Shown here: positions 1 to 9,034 of the stretch, piece by piece
How positions within the stretch are numbered: position 1 is the first letter of the stretch
Layout of the letters: the number at the start of each line of letters is the position of its first letter
Assembly: GCF_024298965.1 (NCBI RefSeq)
Contig: NZ_CP085193.1
Location: 8,494,001-8,558,000 of the forward strand
Direction: 5' to 3'
DNA from: Streptomyces rapamycinicus NRRL 5491
Lineage (GTDB): Bacteria; Actinomycetota; Actinomycetes; Streptomycetales; Streptomycetaceae
DNA length: 64,000 bases
Position numbers and translations under genes: made by a program
Notes under the pieces: model-generated
What the model was told of the DNA's origin: nothing
Database searches by the model: none
What the model saw: only the letters and a program-made list of their open reading frames with translations

Positions 1-1
1 C

Positions 2-196
2 CGGGTGCCCACCCTGGTGATCTCCACGACGCTGGACGCGATGGCCACGCCGTACCACCACCGTCAGGTGGCGGACGCGATCCCCGGGGCGCGCCTCGCC
101 GAGCTGGCATCCGGCCATCTGCCGTTCGCGGAGGCGCCCGCCGCGTGGCTGGGCCTGATCAGGACGTTCCTGGACGCCCAGGAGGCGCGGTCATAG
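2..196 (+). CDS. alpha/beta hydrolase, C-terminal end (partial)
   Basis: Only the last 64 codons are present; the gene begins before the window. The visible part has the C-terminal layout of alpha/beta-hydrolase enzymes of the 3-oxoadipate enol-lactonase/haloperoxidase type: a beta strand (VPTLVIS), a loop in the position of the acid residue, then ASGHLPFAEAP, whose His would be the catalytic histidine, and a final amphipathic helix. The substrate cannot be told from the tail. The GTG at 5 is internal to the fold and is not taken as the start. It converges with nadE across an 80-bp gap that carries a 12-bp direct repeat (CAAGAGGCTCAG at 251 and 269). Confidence 0.7.
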   Translation, partial: RVPTLVISTTLDAMATPYHHRQVADAIPGARLAELASGHLPFAEAPAAWLGLIRTFLDAQEARS

Positions 197-276
197 GACG
201 CGGTCATGGCGCGGTCATAGGGCGCCGTGCGTACCGCGCGTAACGCCGCCCAAGAGGCTCAGCCGGGTCAAGAGGC

Positions 277-2031
277 TCAGACGTGTTCCCGCCAGCGGTT
301 GGTGATGGGCAGCCGGCGGTCCTTGCCGAAGCCCTTCGCGGAGATCTTCGTGCCCGGCGGGTACTGCCGGCGCTTGTACTCGGCGGTGTCCACCATCCGC
401 AGGATCCGGGTCACCAGCGCGTCGTCGTATCCCGCCGCCACGATCTCGGTGCGCCCCTGGTCGCGGTCGACATACAGCTCCAGGATCCGGTCGAGTACGT
501 CGTAGTCGGGGAGCGAGTCGGTGTCGACCTGGCCGGGGCGCAGTTCGGCGCTGGGCGGCTTGGTGATCGAGTTCTCGGGGATGGGCGGGGTCTGGCCCCG
601 CTCCTCCGCCGCACGGTTCCGCCATTTCGACAGCCGGAAGACGGAGGTCTTGTAGACGTCCTTGATCGGGCCGTACGCGCCGACCGAGTCCCCGTAGAGC
701 GTGGAGTAGCCGCAGGCCAGCTCGGACTTGTTGCCCGGGGCGAGGACGATGTGGCCCTCCTGGTTGGAGATCGCCATCAGCATCGTGCCGCGCAGCCGCG
801 ACTGGAGGTTCTCCTCGGCCAGCCCGGTGAGGCCCAGGGAGCCCATATAGGCGTCGAACATCGGGGCGATCGGGACCGTGCGGAAGTTCAGCCCGGTGCG
901 CCGCGCCAGCTCGGCCGCGTCGTCGATCGAGTGCTCGGAGGAGTAGCGCGAGGGCATCGCGACGCCGTACACGTTCTGCGCGCCGACCGCGTCACACGCG
1001 ATGGCGGCGACGAGCGAGGAGTCGATCCCGCCGGAGAGCCCGATCAGCACACTGCGGAATCCGTTCTTCGCCACATAGGCCCGCAGCCCCACGACCAGCG
1101 CCGTGTAGATCTCCTCGTCGTCCCCGAGCCGCTCGGCCTCGCCGCCCGCGAGCTCCGGCTCGTAGCGGGGCAGTGGGTCGGCGGAGAGGGTGACGTGGTC
1201 GATGCGGAGCCCGTCGTCCACGACGCCCTCGGGGACCGGGCCCGGGTCGGCGGCGGGCAGATCGAGGTCGAGCAGCACACAGCCCTCGGCGAACTGCGGG
1301 GCCCGCGCGATGACTTCGCCGTCCCGGTCCACGACGATCGAGTCGCCGTCGAAGACCAGCTCGTCCTGGCCGCCGATCATGGCCAGGTACGCGGTGGTGC
1401 AGCCCGCCTCCTGGGCCCGCTTGCGCACCAGGTCCAGCCGGGTGTCGTCCTTCTCCCGCTCGTACGGCGAGGCGTTGATCGACAGCAGCAGTCCGGCCCC
1501 CGCCGAGCAGCTGGCCGGCACCCGGCCGCCGTCCTGCCACAGGTCCTCGCAGATGGCGAGCGCCACGTCGACGCCGTGGACGCGGACCATGGGCAGGGTG
1601 TCGCCGGGCACGAAGTAGCGGAACTCGTCGAAGACGCCGTAGTTCGGCAGATGGTGCTTGGCGAAGGTCAGGACGACCGCGCCCCGGTGCAGCACGGCGC
1701 CCGCGTTCTGCGGCGACCCGGCCGGCTGGCCGTAGCGCCGGGCGCGCTCGCTGCGGTCGAGGTAGCCGACGACCACCGGCACCTCGCCCAGCCCCTCGGC
1801 GTTCAGCCGCTCGGCGAGCGAGTGCAGCGCGGCGCGCGACGCCTCGACGAAGGACGAGCGCAGCGCCAGGTCCTCGACGGGGTAGCCGGTCAGCACCATC
1901 TCGGGGAACGCCACCAGATGGGCGCCCTGCTCGGCGGAGTGCCGGGTCCAGTGGAGTATCGATTCGGTGTTGCCGTCGAGGTCGCCGACGGTCGAGTCGA
2001 TCTGGTTCAGAGCGAGGCGAAGTTGAGGCAC
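277..2031 (-). CDS. nadE: glutamine-dependent NAD+ synthetase
   Basis: Makes NAD+ from nicotinic acid adenine dinucleotide, ATP and glutamine in the cytoplasm. The 584-residue protein is the two-domain bacterial type. Residues 1-270 are a nitrilase-fold glutaminase with the Glu-Lys-Cys triad visible as E44 (FPEM), K125 (FAKHHLPNYG) and C161 (AICEDLW). The C-terminal half is the ATP-pyrophosphatase synthetase domain with the P-loop-like SGGIDSS at 333-339 and the NKSE motif further on. Because the glutaminase domain is fused, it should not depend on free ammonia. It is a single gene, with no operon partner on its strand: the oxidase gene upstream ends 78 bp away. Confidence 0.95.
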   Translation of the reverse strand: MPQLRLALNQIDSTVGDLDGNTESILHWTRHSAEQGAHLVAFPEMVLTGYPVEDLALRSSFVEASRAALHSLAERLNAEGLGEVPVVVGYLDRSERARRYGQPAGSPQNAGAVLHRGAVVLTFAKHHLPNYGVFDEFRYFVPGDTLPMVRVHGVDVALAICEDLWQDGGRVPASCSAGAGLLLSINASPYEREKDDTRLDLVRKRAQEAGCTTAYLAMIGGQDELVFDGDSIVVDRDGEVIARAPQFAEGCVLLDLDLPAADPGPVPEGVVDDGLRIDHVTLSADPLPRYEPELAGGEAERLGDDEEIYTALVVGLRAYVAKNGFRSVLIGLSGGIDSSLVAAIACDAVGAQNVYGVAMPSRYSSEHSIDDAAELARRTGLNFRTVPIAPMFDAYMGSLGLTGLAEENLQSRLRGTMLMAISNQEGHIVLAPGNKSELACGYSTLYGDSVGAYGPIKDVYKTSVFRLSKWRNRAAEERGQTPPIPENSITKPPSAELRPGQVDTDSLPDYDVLDRILELYVDRDQGRTEIVAAGYDDALVTRILRMVDTAEYKRRQYPPGTKISAKGFGKDRRLPITNRWREHV

Positions 2032-2109
2032 GCGCCCAGTGTAATCGTCTGTCTGACGCGATAGCCGGGGCCGGGGGTGTCTCCCTTCTCACGCCGGTCA
2101 CGCCCGGCC

Positions 2110-3816
2110 TCACTTCTGGTAACCGAGGATGGTCATCATCCCGGACTCCGAGTGGTAGACGTTGTGGCAGTGGACCATCCACAGCCCCGGGTTGTCGGCG
2201 TCCAGGTCCACGTTCACCTTGTGGTGCGGCAGCAGGACCGTGGTGTCCTTACGGGGGCCGCCGTCCGGCAGCGCGAAGGTGTGGCCGTGCAGATGGACCG
2301 GATGCCACATGTCGGTGCCGTTGATGAACGAGATCCGCACCCGCTCACCCTGCCGTACCGGATAGCGCTGCGAGGGGTCGTACGGCCGGCCGTTGATCGC
2401 CCAGTCCCAGCGTCGCATCGAGCCGGTGAGCCGCATCCGGATGATGCGGTCGGGCTCCTTGGGCGTCAGCCGGACGTCCTCCGCCGCCTTCAGCCGGTCC
2501 GCCGTGAGCAGCTCGCCGTCCAGCTCCTTGGGGCGCGGGAACTTCACCGGGTTCTTGCCGCGGGTGCGCAGCACCGCCATCGCGGACCGCCCCTTGCCCT
2601 CGGCGATCACGGCGAGCGGGAAGACCCCGTCCTTGACGGTGACCAGTACGTCGTAGCGCTCGCCCATGCCCAGCAGCAGCGCGTCCGTCTTGGCCGGTAC
2701 GACGGGGTAGCCGTCGGTGTGGGTGACGGTCATCCGGTGGCCGCCGAGGGCGACGCGGAAGGCGGTGTCGCCGCCCGCGTTGATGATGCGGATACGGACC
2801 CGGTCGCCGCGCTTGGCGCGGAAGACCTGCGGGGATTCGGGGCTGCGGCCGTTGACCAGGTAGTAGGGGTAGGTGACGTCGCCCGCGTGGCCGCCCAGCA
2901 GGCGGCTCTCCATGGGCGCGGCCTTCTTCTTCCGCGCCGAGGGCCGGGCCCGGCCACGCTTGGCCCCGCCCGCGGCGGTGGCTTTGGCGGTGGCCGTGGC
3001 TTTGGCCCTGGCCGTCGCCGTGGCCTTGGCCCCGCGCTTGCCGTCGTCGTCCGCCGAGCCGCCGCCCATCGAGCCGTCGTCCATCGCATGGCCGACCGCG
3101 CCGCCCTTGCCCGCGTTGAGCCGGTCGAACTCCTTGTCCGGGGTGCGGCCGCCCACCCCGTCGAGCCAGTCGTCCAGGACGACGACCCACTCCTTGTCGT
3201 ACTCCAGCGGCTCCTTCGGATCCTCCACGATCAGCGGTGCGTACAGCCCCCGGTCCAGCTGGACGCCCGAATGCGGATGGATCCAGTACGTGCCCGGGTA
3301 GAACGCGGTGAAGCGGTAGTCGAAGGCGGCGCCGGTCTTGATCGGCCGCTGGGTCACCCCGGGGACGCCGTCCATGTCGTTGCGCAGCCGGATGCCGTGC
3401 CAGTGCAGCGTGGTGGGCTGCGGCAGGTTGTTGGCGAGGGTGAGCGCGATCGTGTCGCCCGCCGTCACCCGGATCTCCCGGCCCGGCACCTGGTCCTCGT
3501 ACGCCCAGGACGTCACCTTGCGGGCGCCGATGTCCAGGGTGGTCGCGGTGGCGGTGAGCCGGAAGGTGCGTACCGGGCCTGGGCCCCGCCGCCGCTCGGT
3601 CGCGGCGACCTCCGGGCCGTGGGGGGAGACGTACTGCGCCGGGGTGTCGTCCGCGGGCGCGCCGGGCCTGGCGGGGGCGCCCATCGCGTTGCCGTCCACG
3701 CCGTCGGGGCCTCCGGCGCGGGGGCGGGGGCCGGGGGAGCCGCAGGCGGCGAGCAGACCGCTGCCCGCGGCGGCGATGCCCGTGCCGAGCACGGCACGGC
3801 GAGTCTTTTCGTGCAT
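2110..3816 (-). CDS. exported multicopper oxidase (Tat/lipoprotein)
   Basis: A 568-residue, three-cupredoxin-domain multicopper oxidase that oxidises a substrate (phenolics or cuprous ion) and reduces O2 to water outside the cell. All four copper-ligand motifs are visible: LHWHG (137-141), YWIHPHSG (167-174), HPVHLHGH (505-512) and HCHNVYHSESGM (549-560). The T1 site therefore has the HCH...H...M axial-Met form. The N-terminus has a twin Arg (TRRAVLG) and a lipobox-like LAAC at 22-25, so it is probably Tat-exported and lipid-anchored. An Ala/Lys/Thr/Arg-rich low-complexity stretch (about 260-300) interrupts the middle domain, where other copper oxidases such as CueO have Met-rich loops. A CsoR-like operator upstream fits copper control. 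The start ATG has only a weak ribosome site. Confidence 0.9.
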   Translation of the reverse strand: MHEKTRRAVLGTGIAAAGSGLLAACGSPGPRPRAGGPDGVDGNAMGAPARPGAPADDTPAQYVSPHGPEVAATERRRGPGPVRTFRLTATATTLDIGARKVTSWAYEDQVPGREIRVTAGDTIALTLANNLPQPTTLHWHGIRLRNDMDGVPGVTQRPIKTGAAFDYRFTAFYPGTYWIHPHSGVQLDRGLYAPLIVEDPKEPLEYDKEWVVVLDDWLDGVGGRTPDKEFDRLNAGKGGAVGHAMDDGSMGGGSADDDGKRGAKATATARAKATATAKATAAGGAKRGRARPSARKKKAAPMESRLLGGHAGDVTYPYYLVNGRSPESPQVFRAKRGDRVRIRIINAGGDTAFRVALGGHRMTVTHTDGYPVVPAKTDALLLGMGERYDVLVTVKDGVFPLAVIAEGKGRSAMAVLRTRGKNPVKFPRPKELDGELLTADRLKAAEDVRLTPKEPDRIIRMRLTGSMRRWDWAINGRPYDPSQRYPVRQGERVRISFINGTDMWHPVHLHGHTFALPDGGPRKDTTVLLPHHKVNVDLDADNPGLWMVHCHNVYHSESGMMTILGYQK

Positions 3817-3964
3817 GAGTCAGTACCCCAATGCTGATGTGTGCCGGATGCGTGAGGGTCGGCGCGTCCACCACGCCGCCGGGAGGGCGGGCGGCCGACG
3901 CGCCGCTCTATGCGCCGCATCAGCGATCGGCTCTGGGGTGAGAGGCCTCGCCGCATCGCGCCTC

Positions 3965-4004
3965 CATCTGACCGTTCAGACGATCAGATCATCATCTGAC
4001 CGTT
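3965..4004. promoter_or_regulatory. direct and inverted repeats upstream of the copper oxidase
   Basis: A relatively AT-rich patch in the divergent region. CATCTGACCGTT occurs at 3965-3976 and again at 3993-4004. Between them TCAGAT-CATC-ATCTGA (3984-3999) is an inverted repeat with 6-bp arms. Such a cluster 150-190 bp before the oxidase start codon looks like a repressor operator, but I cannot name the regulator. Confidence 0.4.
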
Positions 4005-4028
4005 TGATCATCGTGATATTCGGCACCC

Positions 4029-4043
4029 TACCCCCAAGGGGTA
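4029..4043. promoter_or_regulatory. CsoR-like copper operator
   Basis: TACCCCCAAGGGGTA is an inverted repeat (TACCCC-N3-GGGGTA) of the kind bound by the copper-sensing repressor CsoR in actinobacteria. It lies in the divergent region, 213 bp before the multicopper oxidase start and 208 bp before glnA2. The oxidase is the obvious target. No CsoR gene is in the window. Confidence 0.6.
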
Positions 4044-4251
4044 TGGAGCCCCGGCAGGCGCCACGCAGGGGGCGGAACGGTCGGGTCCGGGACCGGCCGG
4101 GTGAAAGTACGATGCACCCATCGTGGTGAGGTGAGGGGAGACCGGGGCGACCGGCCGAAACCTCCGTGAAATCCCGCCGCGTGATACTGGGGATGCGGAA
4201 GGTGCCCCGCGCCCGCGCAAAGAGCCGTTTGACCTGCAAGGATTGGGGACC

Positions 4252-5613
4252 ATGGATAAGCAGCAGGAGTTCGTGCTCCGCACGCTCGAAGAGCGCGACA
4301 TCCGGTTCGTACGGCTCTGGTTCACCGATGTGCTCGGCTTCCTGAAGTCCGTGGCCGTCGCGCCGGCCGAGCTCGAGGGCGCCTTCGACGAGGGCATCGG
4401 ATTCGACGGCTCCGCGATCGAGGGCTTCGCCCGGGTCTACGAGTCCGACATGATCGCCAAGCCGGACCCGGGGACGTTCCAGATCCTGCCCTGGCGCGCC
4501 GAGGCCCCCGGGACAGCCCGGATGTTCTGCGACATCCTGATGCCGGACGGCTCACCGTCCTTCGCCGACCCCCGCTTCGTCCTGAAGCGCATCCTCGCCA
4601 AGACCTCCGACCTCGGGTTCACCTTCTACACCCACCCCGAGATCGAGTTCTTCCTGCTCAAGCAGAAGCCGGTGGACGGCAGCCGCCCGGTGCCCGCCGA
4701 CTCCTCGGGCTACTTCGACCACACCCCGCAGAACATCGGCATGGACTTCCGCCGCCAGGCGATCACCATGCTCGAATCGATGGGCATCTCGGTCGAGTTC
4801 TCCCACCACGAGGGCGCCCCCGGCCAGCAGGAGATCGATCTGCGCTACGCCGACGCGCTCTCCACCGCCGACAACATCATGACCTTCCGCCTGGTCATGA
4901 AGCAGGTCGCGCTGGAGCAGGGTGTGCAGGCCACCTTCATGCCGAAGCCCTTCTCGGAGTTCCCCGGCTCGGGCATGCACACCCACCTCTCCCTCTTCGA
5001 GGGCGACCGCAACGCCTTCTACGAGTCCGGCTCCGAGTTCCAGCTCTCCAAGGTGGGCCGCTCCTTCATCGCGGGGCTGCTGCGCCACGCCGGGGAGATC
5101 TCCGCCGTCACCAACCAGTGGGTCAACTCCTACAAGCGCATCTGGGGCGGCTCCGAGCGCACCGCCGGCGCGGGCGGCGAGGCCCCCTCCTACATCTGCT
5201 GGGGCCACAACAACCGCTCCGCCCTCGTCCGCGTCCCCCTCTACAAGCCCGGCAAGACGGGCTCCACCCGCGTCGAGGTCCGCTCCCTGGACACCGGCGC
5301 CAACCCCTACCTGGCCTACGCGGTCCTCCTCGCCGCCGGCCTCAAGGGCATCGAGGGCGGCTACGAACTCCCGGCCGGCGCCGACGACGACGTCTGGGCC
5401 CTCTCCGACGCCGAACGCCGCTCCCTCGGCATCGAGCCCCTCCCGCAGAACCTGGGCGAGGCGATCGACCTCATGGAGCGCAGCGAACTGGTCGCCGAGA
5501 CCCTCGGGGAGCATGTCTTCGACTTCTTCCTGCGCAACAAGAAGCAGGAGTGGGAGGAGTACCGCTCCGAGGTGACCCCGTTCGAACTCCGGAAGAACCT
5601 GCCGGTGCTGTAG
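4252..5613 (+). CDS. glnA2: glutamine synthetase-like enzyme, GlnA2 type (gamma-glutamylpolyamine synthetase)
   Basis: A 453-residue glutamine synthetase I-fold ligase. Family motifs present: a beta-grasp N-domain (RLWFTDVLGFLKSV), the active-site motif HHEGAPGQQEID, the ATP-site motif GSGMHTHLSLF, and NPYLAYAVLLAAGLKG. The adenylylation-loop tyrosine motif (NLYDLP in classic GSI-beta) is absent from the C-terminal part, so GlnE next door should not modify it. The gene beside glnE in Streptomyces (SCO2241 type) and mycobacteria is GlnA2. The S. coelicolor enzyme has been reported to glutamylate polyamines rather than ammonia, and I infer the same role here. The ATG at 4252 is preferred over an upstream TTG at 4243, because AAGGA at 4238-4242 sits 9 nt before it. 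Confidence 0.85.
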   Translation: MDKQQEFVLRTLEERDIRFVRLWFTDVLGFLKSVAVAPAELEGAFDEGIGFDGSAIEGFARVYESDMIAKPDPGTFQILPWRAEAPGTARMFCDILMPDGSPSFADPRFVLKRILAKTSDLGFTFYTHPEIEFFLLKQKPVDGSRPVPADSSGYFDHTPQNIGMDFRRQAITMLESMGISVEFSHHEGAPGQQEIDLRYADALSTADNIMTFRLVMKQVALEQGVQATFMPKPFSEFPGSGMHTHLSLFEGDRNAFYESGSEFQLSKVGRSFIAGLLRHAGEISAVTNQWVNSYKRIWGGSERTAGAGGEAPSYICWGHNNRSALVRVPLYKPGKTGSTRVEVRSLDTGANPYLAYAVLLAAGLKGIEGGYELPAGADDDVWALSDAERRSLGIEPLPQNLGEAIDLMERSELVAETLGEHVFDFFLRNKKQEWEEYRSEVTPFELRKNLPVL

Positions 5614-5771
5614 CCGCGGCGCGCGGGCGGGCGCGGGCCGTGTCCGCGTCCGTCACCGCCCGGACCTGCCGCTTCGCCCTCGGGGTCGCTTAGGCTCGTC
5701 AGCGGCGCCTTTGATCACGGGTGTGCGCGTGGTCGAGCGGCGCGGAGTCGACCAGGACGGGAGGCGGCGGG

Positions 5772-8700
5772 ATGGCCGTACCGCAGGGACGCAGGAGCAG
5801 CAATATCACCCGGCTGCTGCGGCACGGTTTCACCGACGCCTCGACGGCGCAGCGGCTGCTGGACGCGCCCGAGCTGGCCGCGGTGCGGAGCGATCCGGTG
5901 CTGCTGGAGGCGCTCGGCGCGACCGCCGACCCCGATCTGGCGCTGCTCGGGCTGGTACGGCTCGTCGAGGCGCTGCCCGAGGAGGACGCGGAGGAGAAGG
6001 AGGACGGCGGGCAGCGGGCCGGGTCCCGGCAGGCGCTGCTGGACACCCTCGTCACCGCCAAACCGCTGCGCGACCGGCTGCTCGGGGTGCTCGGCGCCTC
6101 CGAGGCGCTGGGCGACCACCTCGCCCGCCACCCGGGCGACTGGCACGCCCTGGTGACCTACGAGTCGGCCGATCTGCACCCCGCCACCCCCGAGTTCGAG
6201 CGGGCCCTGGCCGAGGGGGTCTGGGGCGCGCCCGGGGCGGGGAGGCCCCGGCCCGACGCGCTGCGCGTCGCCTACCGCCGGGCGCTGCTGGCCATCGCCG
6301 CCCGCGATGTGTGCGGCACCACCGACATCACCCAGACGGCCGCCGAGCTGGCCGACCTGGCGACCGCGACCGTGCGGGCCGCGCTGGAGATCGCGGCCGA
6401 GGAGCAGCCGCAGGACGCGGCCGCCTGCCGGCTGGCCGTGATCGGCATGGGCAAATGCGGCGGCCGCGAGCTCAATTACGTCTCCGACGTGGACGTGATC
6501 TTCGTGGCGGAGGCCGTCGAGGGCGTCGAGGAGGACGAGGCGGTACGGGCCGCCACCCGGCTCGCCTCGCGGCTGATGCGCGTCTGCTCCGACGTCACCG
6601 TCGAGGGCACCATCTGGCCCGTCGACGCCAACCTCCGCCCCGAGGGGCGCAACGGCCCGCTGGTGCGCACCCTCTCCAGCCATCTGGCGTACTACCAGCG
6701 CTGGGCCAAGACCTGGGAGTTCCAGGCGCTGCTGAAGGCACGTCCGATGGCGGGCGACGCCGCGCTCGGCCAGGCGTACGTGGACGCCCTCGCGCCCATG
6801 GTCTGGCAGGCCGTCGAGCGCGAGAACTTCATCCCCGACGTCCAGCAGATGCGCCGCCGCGTGGTCGAGAACATCCCCGTGTCCGAGGTCGACCGCGAGC
6901 TCAAGCTGGGCCCCGGCGGCCTGCGCGACGTCGAGTTCGCCGTCCAGCTGCTCCAGTTGGTGCACGGACGGTCCGACGAGTCGCTGCGCAGCGGTACGAC
7001 GCTGGACGCGCTCGCGGCCCTGGCCGCCGGCGGCTATGTGGGGCGCACCGACGCCGCCGCGCTGGACGACGCGTACCGCTTCCTGCGCACCATGGAGCAC
7101 CGCCTCCAGCTCTACCGGCTGCGCCGCACCCATCTGATGCCCGAGGGCGAGGCCGACCAGCGCCGCCTCGGCCGGTCGCTGGGGTTCCGCACCGAGCCGG
7201 TGACCGAGCTGGGCACCGCCTGGCGGCGGCACGCCCGCGAAGTGCGGCGGCTGCACGAGAAGCTCTTCTACCGGCCGCTGCTGGACGCCGTCGCCCAGCT
7301 CCAGCCCGGTGAGATCCGGCTCAGCTCCGAGGCGGCCGGTCAGCGGCTCACCGCCCTGGGGTACGCGGACCCGGCCGGTGCGCTGCGCCATCTGGAGGCC
7401 CTGGCGTCCGGGGTGACCCGCAAGGCGGCGATCCAGCGGACGCTGCTGCCCGTGCTGCTGGGCTGGTTCGCCGACTCCGCCGACCCGGACGCCGGGCTGC
7501 TGGGCTTCCGCAAGGTCTCGGACGCGCTGGGCAAGACGCCCTGGTACCTGCGGCTGCTGCGGGACGAGGGCGCCGCCGCCGAGAACCTGGCCCGGGTGCT
7601 CTCCGCCGGGCGGCTCGCCCCCGACCTGCTGCTGCGCGCCCCCGAGGCGGTCGCCCTGCTCGGCGACCTGGAGGGGCTGCGCCCGCGCGGCCGGGCCCAT
7701 CTGGAGCAGGAGGTGCTGGCCGCGGTCGGCCGCGCCGACGGCGCCGAGCAGGCCGTCGCGGCGGCGCGCGGGGTGCGGCGGCGCGAGATGTTCCGTACGG
7801 CGGCCGCGGACATCATCGAAAGCGCCCGGCTGGCCAACGGCGAGGTGCGCCCGACCGTGAGCTGGCCGCCGTCGGGCGATCAGACGCCGGGCCGGGCCGC
7901 CGGGGCGGCCGCCCCCGTACCGGCCAAGGCCCCCGCACCGGCCAAGGCGCCCGAGGTGCCCAGCGCCCTGCGGGACTCCGAACCCCATGTGCCGCCCCGG
8001 CCCGCCGCCCCCGCGGCCGAACCGCCCGTGGACGACGCGATGCTGATCGACATGGTCGGCGACGCCCTCTCCGATCTGAACGCCGCGACCCTCGCCGGGG
8101 CCCTGCGCGCCGCCGTCCGCGACACCTGGGGCGATGAGCTGCCCACCCGCTTCGCCGTCATCGGCGTCGGCCGCTTCGGCGGCCATGAGCTCAGCTACGG
8201 CTCGGACGCCGACGTCCTCTTCGTCCACGAGCCGCGCGAGGGCGCCGACGACCAGGAGGCCGCCCGTGCCGCCTTCGCCGTCGCCAACGAGATGCGACGG
8301 CTGCTCCAGCTCCCCACCGTGGACCCGCCCCTGCTCATCGACGCCGATCTGCGCCCCGAGGGCAAGTCCGGGCCGCTGGTGCGCACCCTCGCCTCGTACG
8401 CCGCCTACTACCGCCGCTGGTCGCTGGTCTGGGAGAGCCAGGCGCTGCTGCGCGCCGAGCCGGTGGCGGGCGACCCCGGGCTCGGCGAGCGGTTCATCGA
8501 GCTGATCGATCCCCTGCGGTATCCGGCCGAGGGGCTGGGCGAGGACGCGATCCGCGAGATCCGGCGGCTCAAGGCCCGGATGGAGTCCGAGCGGCTGCCG
8601 CGCGGGGCCGACCCCACCACCCACGCCAAGCTGGGCCGCGGCGGTCTCAGCGATGTCGAATGGACCGTCCAGCTGCTCCAGATGCGCCACGGCTGGGCCG

Positions 8701-9011
8701 AGCCCGGACTGCGCACCACCCGCACCCGCGAGGCCCTGGCCGCCGCCCACGCCGCCGAGCTGATCTCCACCGAGGACGCCCAGACCCTCGACGAGGCGTG
8801 GATCCTCGCCAGCCGCGTCCGCAACGCCGTCATGCTCGTCCGCGGCCGCCCCGGCGACACCTTCCCGACGGACGTCCGCGAACTGGCCGCCGTGGGCCGC
8901 TACTTGGGCTACGGCCCCGGCCACGTCGGCGAGATGCTGGAGGACTACCGCCGCACCACCCGCCGGGCGCGGGCGGTGGTGGAGCGGCTCTTCTACGACT
9001 ACGAGAGCTGA
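5772..9011 (+). CDS. glnE: glutamine synthetase adenylyltransferase/deadenylylase
   Basis: Bifunctional 1079-residue enzyme that adds AMP to, or removes it from, the regulatory tyrosine of GlnA (GSI, not in this window), so tuning nitrogen assimilation. Two nucleotidyltransferase domains are visible. The first has GMGKCGG at about 225-231 and SDVDV at 238-242 (deadenylylase half). The second has GVGRFGG and SDADV near 798-815 (adenylylase half). Each is followed by a helical GlnD/PII-UTase-like domain. A Pro/Ala-rich linker of roughly 55 residues (about 703-757) separates the halves and makes the protein longer than the E. coli one (about 945 residues). The ATG at 5772 is chosen because a purine-rich GGGAGGCGG immediately precedes it. 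It follows glnA2 by 158 bp. Confidence 0.95.
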   Translation: MAVPQGRRSSNITRLLRHGFTDASTAQRLLDAPELAAVRSDPVLLEALGATADPDLALLGLVRLVEALPEEDAEEKEDGGQRAGSRQALLDTLVTAKPLRDRLLGVLGASEALGDHLARHPGDWHALVTYESADLHPATPEFERALAEGVWGAPGAGRPRPDALRVAYRRALLAIAARDVCGTTDITQTAAELADLATATVRAALEIAAEEQPQDAAACRLAVIGMGKCGGRELNYVSDVDVIFVAEAVEGVEEDEAVRAATRLASRLMRVCSDVTVEGTIWPVDANLRPEGRNGPLVRTLSSHLAYYQRWAKTWEFQALLKARPMAGDAALGQAYVDALAPMVWQAVERENFIPDVQQMRRRVVENIPVSEVDRELKLGPGGLRDVEFAVQLLQLVHGRSDESLRSGTTLDALAALAAGGYVGRTDAAALDDAYRFLRTMEHRLQLYRLRRTHLMPEGEADQRRLGRSLGFRTEPVTELGTAWRRHAREVRRLHEKLFYRPLLDAVAQLQPGEIRLSSEAAGQRLTALGYADPAGALRHLEALASGVTRKAAIQRTLLPVLLGWFADSADPDAGLLGFRKVSDALGKTPWYLRLLRDEGAAAENLARVLSAGRLAPDLLLRAPEAVALLGDLEGLRPRGRAHLEQEVLAAVGRADGAEQAVAAARGVRRREMFRTAAADIIESARLANGEVRPTVSWPPSGDQTPGRAAGAAAPVPAKAPAPAKAPEVPSALRDSEPHVPPRPAAPAAEPPVDDAMLIDMVGDALSDLNAATLAGALRAAVRDTWGDELPTRFAVIGVGRFGGHELSYGSDADVLFVHEPREGADDQEAARAAFAVANEMRRLLQLPTVDPPLLIDADLRPEGKSGPLVRTLASYAAYYRRWSLVWESQALLRAEPVAGDPGLGERFIELIDPLRYPAEGLGEDAIREIRRLKARMESERLPRGADPTTHAKLGRGGLSDVEWTVQLLQMRHGWAEPGLRTTRTREALAAAHAAELISTEDAQTLDEAWILASRVRNAVMLVRGRPGDTFPTDVRELAAVGRYLGYGPGHVGEMLEDYRRTTRRARAVVERLFYDYES

Positions 9012-9034
9012 ACTCCCGCGGTGCGCGGCCCGGC

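Noticed and set aside
283..2064. Long open frames opposite nadE and other core genes
   Set aside because: Typical high-GC antisense frames: Arg/Ala/Pro/Gly-rich, no family match, fully overlapping recognised genes.
4234..4240. CTGCAAG, the inverse of a MalR heptamer, before glnA2
   Set aside because: A single copy overlapping the ribosome site AAGGA; no second box nearby, so probably chance.
4044..4251. Possible GlnR box upstream of glnA2
   Set aside because: No pair of GTnAC/GAAAC half-sites with the right spacing could be found by eye.
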